Shown here: positions 7,059 through 13,537 of the stretch, piece by piece
Layout: each line of letters opens with the position of its first letter
Position numbering within the stretch: the stretch's first letter is position 1
Assembly: GCA_018819175.1 (NCBI GenBank)
Contig: JAHJQQ010000022.1
Coordinates: 1-27,606 of the forward strand
Length of the DNA: 27,606 nucleotides
DNA from: Gammaproteobacteria bacterium
GTDB lineage: Bacteria; Pseudomonadota; Gammaproteobacteria; Thiohalobacterales; Thiohalobacteraceae
Direction: 5' to 3'
Made by a program: the position numbers and the translations under genes
Notes under the pieces: generated by a model
The model's database searches: none
The model's input: the letters and a program-made list of their open reading frames with translations, nothing else
Told to the model about the DNA's origin: nothing

Positions 7059-7865
7059 ATGCGTGACGAAGCCTGTGTCTATCTGGTTGGTGCCGGCCCG
7101 GGTGATCCGGATCTGCTCACGCGCAAGGCCTATCGTTTACTGCAAGAAGCTGATGTTATCGTTTACGACCGGCTGGTTTCCGAGGAAATCCTCGCTCTCA
7201 TACCCGCGGGCACCAGCCGTATCTTCGTCGGCAAGGCCTCCGGCAATCATCACCTGGGCCAAGACGAAATCAATGAGCTGCTGACAAATCTGGCACGCCG
7301 TGCGCGCATGATTGTGCGTCTCAAGGGCGGCGACCCGTTAATATTCGGCCGCGGTAGCGAAGAAGCGCTGCACTTGGCGCAGCAGGGTGTGCGCTTTGAA
7401 ATCGTGCCAGGTATCACGGCCGCCTCTGCCTGTACGACCTACGCGGGCATACCGCTGACCCATCGCGGCCTCGCGGGCAGTGTGCGTTTCGTCGCCGGTC
7501 ATTGTCGTACCGACCAACCGCTGGATTTGGATTGGCAGAGTCTCGCCGATCCGGATTCGACCCTGGTAATCTACATGGGTCTGGCGAATCTGGCTGAAAT
7601 TCAGCAGAAGCTGATTGACGCGGGTTTGGATGCGCGGACCCCCGCCGCGTTGATCGAAAATGGCAGCACGCCACGACAACGACGTATTCTCACAACGCTG
7701 GGTAATTTGGCGCAGACGTCCAGCGAGCAGCAGGTCGTGTCTCCGGCCTTGGCGGTAATCGGCCGCGTTGTGTCACTGGCCGGTGAGATGGATTGGTTCG
7801 CACAGAATGTTGATGTAGGGTGTGGTGAGCGCAGCGAACCGCACCAGGCTCTTAATTGCCGCTGA
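7059..7865 (+). CDS. nirE: Uroporphyrinogen-III C-methyltransferase for heme d1
   Basis: This SUMT uses S-adenosylmethionine to methylate uroporphyrinogen III at C2 and C7, giving precorrin-2, the first dedicated step of heme d1 synthesis. The motif YLVGAGPGDPDLLTRKA is at the N-terminus. VRLKGGDPLIFGRG and VPGITAASACTTYAGIPLTHR follow, all characteristic of the CobA/NirE family. There are 268 residues from the ATG at 7059, which has GAGG five bases upstream; the frame extends further upstream into the heptamer repeats without a plausible start. The last 17 codons or so (GCGERSEPHQALNCR) are encoded by a REP-like palindrome, and the stop lies in its loop. In P. aeruginosa nirE is near the end of the operon, whereas here it follows nirS directly. 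Confidence 0.96.
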   Translation: MRDEACVYLVGAGPGDPDLLTRKAYRLLQEADVIVYDRLVSEEILALIPAGTSRIFVGKASGNHHLGQDEINELLTNLARRARMIVRLKGGDPLIFGRGSEEALHLAQQGVRFEIVPGITAASACTTYAGIPLTHRGLAGSVRFVAGHCRTDQPLDLDWQSLADPDSTLVIYMGLANLAEIQQKLIDAGLDARTPAALIENGSTPRQRRILTTLGNLAQTSSEQQVVSPALAVIGRVVSLAGEMDWFAQNVDVGCGERSEPHQALNCR

Positions 7866-7900
7866 CTGATGGTGCGGTTCGCTGCGCTCTCAACGCTACC
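7815..7900. repeat. REP-like palindrome spanning the nirE stop codon
   Basis: The arms GAGCGCAGCGAACCGCACCA (7827-7846) and its exact complement at 7870-7889 form a 20-bp stem with a 23-base loop that contains the nirE TGA. The left end begins GTAGGG and the right end finishes in CTACC, so each arm has the GTAG foot typical of REP elements. A related single unit lies at 15066-15096. It may act as a barrier to 3' decay or as an attenuator between nirE and nirC. Confidence 0.8.
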
Positions 7901-7913
7901 TGGGCGGTGATAG

Positions 7914-8243
7914 TTGAATAAAATAACCCACAATGTAGTGACCCCGCTTATCGCCATTGCGATGTTGGCTGTGTCGACGACCGTGTCCGCTGTCGAACCC
8001 GCTCGCCAAGCCCAATTGAAATATCTGCTGCAACAGGACTGCGGTTCCTGCCACGGCATGACTCTTAAAGGCGGCCTGGGGCCGGCCTTGCTGCCCGATA
8101 TTCTCAAAGACAAACCCGATGCGCTGCTAGTCGCGACTATTCTTGATGGCCGCGCCGGAACGGCCATGCCGCCCTGGCGCAGTGAACTCAGCGAAGCCGA
8201 TGCGGAATGGCTGGTCGAACAACTGCGGCTGGGTGTGGAGTAG
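7914..8243 (+). CDS. nirC: NirC-type small periplasmic cytochrome c
   Basis: This 109-residue protein has a signal peptide (roughly residues 1-26, ending TVSA) and one CGSCH heme c site with C43, C46 and H47. A methionine in TAMPPW probably supplies the sixth ligand. Size and position before nirF fit NirC, a cytochrome proposed to pass electrons to NirS or to take part in heme d1 maturation. The start is a TTG at 7914, because the first in-frame ATG would remove most of the signal peptide; the upstream site is a weak GGCGG. The downstream nirF frame has an ATG only two bases after this stop. Part of the heme pocket (LGPALLPD) resembles the cytochrome domain of NirN here (MGPALLPD). Confidence 0.88.
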   Translation: MNKITHNVVTPLIAIAMLAVSTTVSAVEPARQAQLKYLLQQDCGSCHGMTLKGGLGPALLPDILKDKPDALLVATILDGRAGTAMPPWRSELSEADAEWLVEQLRLGVE

Positions 8244-8259
8244 ACATGTTTGCATATTT

Positions 8260-8446
8260 GAACCGCCAAGGCGGCAACAATCACCATATTGAACCGCCAA
8301 GACGCCAAGGACGCCAAGAAGGACATGGAACCGCCAAGGCGCCAAGGACGCCAAGAAAATCGTTTTTAATGAAAAAAACTTGGCGATCTTGGCGTCTTGG
8401 CGGTTCAATAAAAGATTTCTTGGCGTTCTTGGCGCCTTGGCGGTTC
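8260..8446. repeat. GAACCGCCAAG palindromic repeat at the 5' end of nirF
   Basis: Three forward GAACCGCCAAG units (8260, 8291, 8328) and two reverse CTTGGCGGTTC units (8396, 8436) are arranged as a large imperfect palindrome. The centre reads TTTTTAATGAAAAAAACTT. Between the unit ends are extra CGCCAAG and CTTGGCG heptads. The same architecture occurs at 13314-13537 in nirN, with an almost identical centre, and a related form at 11934-12039. Confidence 0.92.
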
Positions 8447-9583
8447 ATAGCATTGTTCTTTCTAGCATCACTCACCGCCTGCTCCACCACACCGCTGCGT
8501 GGTACCGGTGATCTCGGTGTGGTGATTGAACGCGCCACTGGCAGCGTGCAGATCGTCGATACCACGCAGATGACATCACTGGCGCACGTGCCGGGCCTGG
8601 GTGATTTGTCGCATGCCTCGGTGGTTTATTCGCGCGATGCGCGTTATGCCTATGTATTCGGGCGCGATGGTGGACTGACCAAGGTCGATCTGCTGACCCA
8701 GCGTATCGACAAACGCATCATCCAGTCCGGTAACAGCATCGGTGGCGCGATCTCACAGGATGGCAAACTCATTGCCGTGTCGAACTACGAACCGGGCGGC
8801 GTCAAGGTGTTCAAGGCCGACACGCTGGAACAGATCGCCGATATTCCCACCGGCGTGAAAGTGGTTGGTCTGGCCGATGCGCCGGGGCAGCGCTTCGTAT
8901 TCAGCCTGTTCGAGTCCGGTGCGATCTGGATCGCCGACTTCAGCGAAAGCAATACACCGGTGCTGACAAAGTTCGAGAATATCGGGCGTGATCCCTACGA
9001 CGGCGTGGTGTACGGCGATGGTCGCTATTATCTCGCCGGTCTGTTTGGCGAAGATGGTCTGGCGCAGCTCGACCTGTGGCATCCCGAGGCCGGCGTACGC
9101 CGCGTGCTTCCGAACTATGGTCGTGGCGAGGAAAAACTGCCCGTCTTCAAAATGCCGCACCTGCAAGGCTGGGCATTGGCGGGCGAGCACATCTTTGTCC
9201 CCGCAGTGGGTCTGCACGAAGTGCTGGTTATCGAGCGCAACAGCTGGCGCGAAGTCGGACGGATTCCGGTGCATGGTCAGCCGGTGTTCGTCATTGGCAG
9301 TCCCGACGGTCGGCATGTCTGGGTGAATTTCGCGCATCCACGCAACGACACCGTGCAGGTGATCGATGTCGAATCGCTTAAGGTTGTTCAAACACTCACG
9401 CCGGGCAAAGCCGTTCTGCATCTGGAATTCACCCCGCGCGGAGAATCGGTGTGGATTTCCGTGCGCGATGAGGACCGTGTGGATATCTACGACACGGCCA
9501 CATACAAGCGTATTGCCACGCTGCCGGCGGACAAGCCCAGCGGTATCTTCTTCACCAACCGTGCGCACCGGATCGGGTTATGA
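8369..9583 (+). CDS. nirF: NirF, heme d1 biosynthesis propeller lipoprotein
   Basis: NirF is a periplasmic beta-propeller protein related to the d1 domain of NirS and acts late in heme d1 formation. The propeller runs from about residue 45 to the end, with repeated blade strands such as GVVIERATGSVQIVD and VQVIDVESLKVVQTL. A lipobox SLTAC gives a lipidated C38; the next residue is serine, which favours outer-membrane sorting. Length is 404 residues from the ATG at 8369. The first 26 residues are encoded by a palindromic repeat. The ATG at 8369 has no clear ribosome binding site. An in-frame ATG at 8246 has GGAG five bases upstream, giving 41 extra basic residues, and may be the true initiation site. 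No usable start exists after the repeat that would leave a signal peptide. Confidence 0.92.
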   Translation: MKKTWRSWRLGGSIKDFLAFLAPWRFIALFFLASLTACSTTPLRGTGDLGVVIERATGSVQIVDTTQMTSLAHVPGLGDLSHASVVYSRDARYAYVFGRDGGLTKVDLLTQRIDKRIIQSGNSIGGAISQDGKLIAVSNYEPGGVKVFKADTLEQIADIPTGVKVVGLADAPGQRFVFSLFESGAIWIADFSESNTPVLTKFENIGRDPYDGVVYGDGRYYLAGLFGEDGLAQLDLWHPEAGVRRVLPNYGRGEEKLPVFKMPHLQGWALAGEHIFVPAVGLHEVLVIERNSWREVGRIPVHGQPVFVIGSPDGRHVWVNFAHPRNDTVQVIDVESLKVVQTLTPGKAVLHLEFTPRGESVWISVRDEDRVDIYDTATYKRIATLPADKPSGIFFTNRAHRIGL

Positions 9584-9596
9584 TTTTTTAAGGGCA

Positions 9597-9815
9597 ACAT
9601 TTACCGCGAAGAACGCAAAATCGCGCGAGGGGAGCCCTGATCACTACAATAGTGAATTCCCTCTCCCCGCGCGGGAGAGGGCCAGGGAGAGGGGGCTGTC
9701 GGAACGAGATTCACCCTCTCCCTGGCCCTCCCCCATCAAGGGGGAGGGGATTTTTCTTTATAACATTTGTTAATGATTTCATTTGCGCGCCTTCTGCGCC
9801 TTCGTGGTTATAGCA
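9597..9815. repeat. Composite dispersed repeat between nirF and nirD
   Basis: This intergenic stretch contains the hairpin CTCTCCCCGCGCGGGAGAGG, a second segment CCTCTCCCTGG with CCCCCATCAAGGGGG, a T-rich run, and the end GCGCCTTCGTGGTTATAGC. It belongs to the same family as 1-333 and 27276-27606. The left flank (ACCGCGAAGAACGC) is a degenerate inverted match to the right end. It fills the gap upstream of nirD and leaves little room for an independent promoter. Confidence 0.85.
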
Positions 9816-9831
9816 TTTATGAGTGAAATAC

Positions 9832-10299
9832 ATGGACCACCGCGCCGATCTGACCGCCCTCGAACGCCGCTTGCTGGATAACTACCAGCAGGGTCTGCCG
9901 TTGTCGCCGACACCATATGCGGACATGGCGCAGGCGCTCGACAGCAGCGAGGCGGAGGTGTTGCTGGCCCTGGGGCATCTGCAGCAGCTCGGTGTCATCA
10001 GTCGGGTCGGGCCGGTGTTCCGCACCCATGCGGTCGGCGTTTCCACCCTGGCCGCCATGGCGGTGCCGCCGGAGCGACTGGAGGCCGTGGCCGCGATCGT
10101 GAACAGCTTCACGGCCGTGAATCACAACTACGAACGTGAACACCGTTTCAACCTCTGGTTTGTCGCAACCGCCGCCAGCGATACGGAACTGTCTGAAGTT
10201 CTGGCAGATATAGAAGAATTGACCAATATCAAGGTCATGCCCCTGCCGATGCAGGAGGATTACCACATCGACCTGGGGTTCGATCTGCAATGGACATGA
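9832..10299 (+). CDS. nirD: NirD, siroheme decarboxylase subunit (Lrp-like fold)
   Basis: NirD/L/G/H convert siroheme to 12,18-didecarboxysiroheme in heme d1 synthesis. This 155-residue protein has an AsnC/Lrp-like helix-turn-helix region (residues 5-55, with LLDNYQQGLPL and VISRVGPVFR). It is followed by an effector-like domain with HNYEREHRFNLWFV, a motif of the NirD/NirG branch that contains conserved histidines. I placed it as nirD by order and length. The start is uncertain: ATG at 9832 has only a weak GAGTG upstream, an in-frame GTG is at 9823, and an out-of-frame ATG at 9819 opens a 20-codon frame across the start. The stop overlaps the nirL start. Confidence 0.92.
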   Translation: MDHRADLTALERRLLDNYQQGLPLSPTPYADMAQALDSSEAEVLLALGHLQQLGVISRVGPVFRTHAVGVSTLAAMAVPPERLEAVAAIVNSFTAVNHNYEREHRFNLWFVATAASDTELSEVLADIEELTNIKVMPLPMQEDYHIDLGFDLQWT

Positions 10300-10847
10300 A
10301 AACGACACAGCAGCGCTTTGGCCGGATCGAGGCGCGTGTTCCGCTCAGCGATACCGAGCTGAAACTGATTGGTGCCATACAGGGTGGCCTGCCACTGGTG
10401 GCGCGGCCCTACGCACAGCTTGCCGAGCAGCTGGGCATGACCGAAATCGCCGTCATCGAACACCTGATGAGGTTACAAGCCAGCGGTGTGGTTAAGCGCA
10501 TGGGTCTGGTCGTTCGTCATCGCGAGTTGGGTTACGGTGCGAATGCCATGGTGGTCTGGGATGTTCCGGATGCGGAGGTGAGCGAGCTCGGACGCTGTCT
10601 GAGTGGCTTTGAATTCGTCACCCTCTGTTACCGGCGTCCTCGCCAGGGCGCTGAATGGCCCTACAATCTCTTCTGCATGATTCACGGTCAGGATCGCGAG
10701 ACGGTGCGCGGCATGGTGCGCCAATTGGTGCAGTGCTGTGGTCTGGAAGATATCCCGCATACCCTGCTGTTCAGTGGTCGGCGTTTCAAGCAGCGCGGCG
10801 CACGCTATCAGAATGCCGCCGTGCGTGAAGAATCGGTGTCGTCATGA
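10290..10847 (+). CDS. nirL: NirL, siroheme decarboxylase subunit
   Basis: This 185-residue Lrp-like protein belongs to the NirL/NirH branch of siroheme decarboxylases, shown by CYRRPRQGAEWPYNLFCMIH followed by GQDRE. The N-terminal helix-turn-helix region has LIGAIQGGLPL and GVVKRMGLVVRHRELGY. It presumably pairs with NirD as a heterodimer-like unit. Two starts are possible: ATG at 10290 and ATG at 10296. The second forms an ATGA overlap with the nirD stop, the usual sign of translational coupling, so it may be the real start. Its end overlaps nirG in the same way. Confidence 0.92.
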   Translation: MDMKTTQQRFGRIEARVPLSDTELKLIGAIQGGLPLVARPYAQLAEQLGMTEIAVIEHLMRLQASGVVKRMGLVVRHRELGYGANAMVVWDVPDAEVSELGRCLSGFEFVTLCYRRPRQGAEWPYNLFCMIHGQDRETVRGMVRQLVQCCGLEDIPHTLLFSGRRFKQRGARYQNAAVREESVSS

Positions 10848-11326
10848 GCGCGGCGTCGGCCCGGCCTGTTGGTTCGAGCGCATTGGACGAGCTTGATCGA
10901 CGTATTATCAATCGCCTGCAGGACGGTTTCCCCATCAGCGAGTCTCCCTACGCCGAGGTGGCGGCCGAACTCGCGACCGATGAATCAACACTGCTGAAAC
11001 ATATCGATGCACTGCTCGAACAGGGCGTGTTGTCACGATTCGGACCTATGTATCACGCCGAAGTGCTGGGCGGTGGCCTCACGCTCGCTGCTATGTGTAT
11101 TGCGCCAGACGATTTCGCGCGCGTTGCCGAGCAGGTCAATGCCTTTCCTGAAGTGGCGCACAATTACGAACGCGACCATGAATTGAACATGTGGTTTGTC
11201 TTGGCGACGGAAACGCCCGCACGCATCACTAAAGTCATTCGCGAAATTGAGCGCATCACCGGTTATCCCGTTTACAACATGCCCAAGAAAGAGGAATTCT
11301 TCGTGGGCCTGAAATTCAAGGTGTGA
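10844..11326 (+). CDS. nirG: NirG, siroheme decarboxylase subunit
   Basis: This 160-residue protein is a second member of the NirD/NirG branch. HNYERDHELNMWFV near residue 105 matches the NirD motif almost exactly. The N-terminal winged-helix region contains LDRRIINRLQDGFPI and VLSRFGPMYHAE. The ATG at 10844 overlaps the nirL stop (ATGA). The gene is shorter than nirL and nirH, as expected. It is named by order in the P. aeruginosa nirDLGH arrangement; sequence alone would not firmly separate nirG from nirD. Confidence 0.92.
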   Translation: MSAASARPVGSSALDELDRRIINRLQDGFPISESPYAEVAAELATDESTLLKHIDALLEQGVLSRFGPMYHAEVLGGGLTLAAMCIAPDDFARVAEQVNAFPEVAHNYERDHELNMWFVLATETPARITKVIREIERITGYPVYNMPKKEEFFVGLKFKV

Positions 11327-11331
11327 GGCAA

Positions 11332-11919
11332 ATGACGAAGAGTTCATCAACGTCATCAGCGCAACTGCCCCCTCTCCCTCAGGGAGAGAGTCGGGGAGAG
11401 GATGCGGAATCACCTTCCGGAAACGCCATCACCGCGGCGACGATCGATGCTGTGGACCGGCGCATTATTATCGCAACCCAGGCGGGCTTGCCGCGCGTGC
11501 CGCGGCCTTATCATAAAATAGCGGAAGAACTGGCGCTGACGCCGGACGAGGTTATGGCGCGTCTTGCACGGATGCAGGAGACGGGTGTTATCCGCCGTAT
11601 CGGCGCAGTACCCAACCACTACAAACTCGGTTTCAAGGGTAATGGCATGTCGGTCTGGGATGTGCCGGACAGCGATGTGCGTCGGCTGGGCCGGCTTATC
11701 GGTGCGCTGGAGTATGTGAGTCATTGTTACCATCGCCCGCGACATCTGCCGCACTGGCCATACAACCTGTTCGCGATGGTGCATGGGCAGGATCGCGAAC
11801 AGGTTATGAATCAGGTGCAGCGTATTGCGAATCTTCTGGGTGACGCCGTGCGCGAACATGACGTCCTGTTCAGTACGCGCATCCTCAAGAAAACCGGTAT
11901 GCGGTTGCTGGCGGAGTGA
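11332..11919 (+). CDS. nirH: NirH, siroheme decarboxylase subunit with repeat-coded N-terminus
   Basis: This is the second NirL/NirH-branch subunit, with CYHRPRHLPHWPYNLFAMVH and GQDRE. From the ATG at 11332 it has 195 residues. The Lrp-like domain begins only at about residue 38 (VDRRIIIATQAGLPR). The extra N-terminus includes PPLPQGESRGED, encoded by a short dispersed palindrome at 11367-11402, so the extension is probably repeat-derived and functionally neutral. GAGG lies three bases before the ATG. A GTG at 11323 overlapping the nirG stop is an alternative start. The gap after it carries a 27-bp perfect hairpin. Confidence 0.91.
   Translation: MTKSSSTSSAQLPPLPQGESRGEDAESPSGNAITAATIDAVDRRIIIATQAGLPRVPRPYHKIAEELALTPDEVMARLARMQETGVIRRIGAVPNHYKLGFKGNGMSVWDVPDSDVRRLGRLIGALEYVSHCYHRPRHLPHWPYNLFAMVHGQDREQVMNQVQRIANLLGDAVREHDVLFSTRILKKTGMRLLAE
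11367..11402. repeat. Short palindromic repeat inside nirH
   Basis: CTCTCCCT and AGGGAGAG (11372-11379 and 11381-11388) form an 8-bp inverted repeat around one base, followed by CGGGGAGAGG. It resembles part of the family at 1-333 and 9597-9815. It lies in frame within the 5' coding region of nirH and contributes about 12 codons. Confidence 0.75.
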
Positions 11920-11933
11920 ATGTTTACGCTATA

Positions 11934-12039
11934 AACCGCCAAGGACGCCAAGAAAGGATTATTTGAACCGCAAAGGCGCAGAGGCGCAAAGATTTTCAAT
12001 AAATAAAGTTTTCTTTGCGCCTCTGCGCCTTTGCGGTTC
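11934..12039. repeat. Palindromic repeat with 27-bp perfect stem between nirH and nirJ
   Basis: The arms 11965-11991 (starting GAACCGCAAAGG) and 12013-12039 (ending CCTTTGCGGTTC) are exact reverse complements over 27 bases with a 21-base AT-rich loop. Before them is a half unit AACCGCCAAGGACGCCAAG (11934-11952) like the nirF and nirN elements. It has no coding role here and is not followed by a T-run. Confidence 0.9.
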
Positions 12040-12098
12040 GACTGGGTTTAGATTTTATTAATCAGCGGCCCGCAGAATAAATTCACGAAGGAGCGGTC

Positions 12099-13301
12099 AT
12101 GTTCCGGATCACACAATATCTGCAGGCGCTGGCCAACGACACGCCACTCGGGCCGAAGCGTACACCACCGGGTCCAGTTGTCATCTGGAATCTGATCCGG
12201 CGCTGCAACCTCACCTGCAAGCACTGCTACTCCATTTCCGCGGACCATGATTTTCCCGGCGAGCTGAATACCGAGGAAGTCTATACGGTGATGGATGACC
12301 TAAAGGGTTTCGGTGTGCCGGTGTTGATCCTGTCCGGCGGTGAGCCCTTGCTGCGGCCGGATATCTACGCCATTTCCAAACGCGCCAAGGCCATGGGTTT
12401 TTATGTTGGCCTGTCGACCAATGGCACCTTGATTGATGAGAGCAATATCGCTCGGATCGCCGAGGTCGGTTACGACTACGTCGGTATCAGCATTGATGGC
12501 CTGCGCGAGACACATGACAAATTCCGCCGCCTGGAGGGTGCCTTCGATGCCTCCATGCACGGCATTCGCTTATGCCAGCAACACGACATCAAGGTTGGCT
12601 TGCGCTTCACGCTTACTCAAGACAATGCCACTGAATTGCCGGACATTCTGAATCTGATGGATGAGATGGATATCGACAAGTTCTATCTGTCGCATCTGAA
12701 TTATGCCGGGCGTGGTAATCGCAACCGTAAAGATGATGTCGTTCATCAGCTGACCCGCAACGCCATGGACCTGCTGTTCGAGCGCTGCTGGGAAGGCATT
12801 CAGAAGGGCAACCCGCGCGAATTCGTCACCGGCAACAACGACGCCGATGGCGTGTACATGCTGCAGTGGGTACGGGCGCGCTTCCCGGAGAAGGAACAGG
12901 CAATGCGCGCGCGGCTTGCGCAGTGGGGCGGCAATGCCTCGGGTCTGTGGATTTCGAATATCGATAATCTGGGCAACGTACATCCGGATACCTTCTGGTG
13001 GGATTACAATCTCGGTAATGTGCGTGAACGGCCGTTCTCCGCGATCTGGCAGGACACCTCCGATCCGCTGATGGCGGGCTTCAAGCAACAACCCCGTCCC
13101 GTCAAAGGTCGCTGTGGTGCATGCCAACACCTGGATATCTGCGGCGGCAACACCCGCGTGCGCGCCTGGTCACTCACCGGAGATCCCTGGCAGGAAGACC
13201 CAGCCTGTTATCTCACCGACGCAGAGATCGGTGTCAGCGGCGACCATGAACGTCTGCAAGTCACGCCCTATCACCGCACCATCCGCATCAAGCAGGCCTG
13301 A
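12099..13301 (+). CDS. nirJ: NirJ, radical SAM/SPASM enzyme of heme d1 synthesis
   Basis: NirJ acts on didecarboxysiroheme, removing propionate side chains on the way to heme d1. The radical SAM site RRCNLTCKHCYS gives C36, C40 and C43, the CxxxCxxC ligands of the [4Fe-4S] cluster. LSGGEPLLRPD is the SAM-binding GGE motif. The C-terminal SPASM-like region has CGACQHLDICGGN and a later DPACYL, consistent with a second cluster. At 400 residues it is full length. AAGGAG lies seven bases before the ATG. The start codon follows the hairpin repeat by 60 bases, so expression relative to nirH may depend on read-through. Confidence 0.96.
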   Translation: MFRITQYLQALANDTPLGPKRTPPGPVVIWNLIRRCNLTCKHCYSISADHDFPGELNTEEVYTVMDDLKGFGVPVLILSGGEPLLRPDIYAISKRAKAMGFYVGLSTNGTLIDESNIARIAEVGYDYVGISIDGLRETHDKFRRLEGAFDASMHGIRLCQQHDIKVGLRFTLTQDNATELPDILNLMDEMDIDKFYLSHLNYAGRGNRNRKDDVVHQLTRNAMDLLFERCWEGIQKGNPREFVTGNNDADGVYMLQWVRARFPEKEQAMRARLAQWGGNASGLWISNIDNLGNVHPDTFWWDYNLGNVRERPFSAIWQDTSDPLMAGFKQQPRPVKGRCGACQHLDICGGNTRVRAWSLTGDPWQEDPACYLTDAEIGVSGDHERLQVTPYHRTIRIKQA

Positions 13302-13313
13302 TATGTTTCTCAT

Positions 13314-13537
13314 GAACCGCCAAAGCGCCAAGAAAAATTTTGAACCGCCAAGACGCCAAGATCGCCAAGAAAGATTGGGAACCGCCAAGACGCCAAGACC
13401 GCCAAGAAAATCTTTTTTAATGAAAAAAACTTGGCGCTCTTGGCGTCTTGGCGGTTCAAAAGGGTTTCCCTTGGCGTCCTTGGCGCCTTGGCGGTTCAAA
13501 CGGGTTTTGCTTGGCGCCCTTGGCATCTTGGCGGTTC
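13314..13537. repeat. GAACCGCCAAG palindromic repeat at the 5' end of nirN
   Basis: Three forward units (13314, 13342, 13379) and three reverse CTTGGCGGTTC units (13447, 13487, 13527) form a roughly symmetric 224-bp palindrome. The centre, near 13410-13438, reads TTTTTTAATGAAAAAAACTT, almost the same as in the nirF copy. The open frame from the end of nirJ passes through the whole element without a stop. Confidence 0.93.

Noticed and set aside
8753..9568. 271-codon frame on the minus strand opposite nirF
   Set aside because: It is an antisense shadow of the propeller coding region, with no family features.
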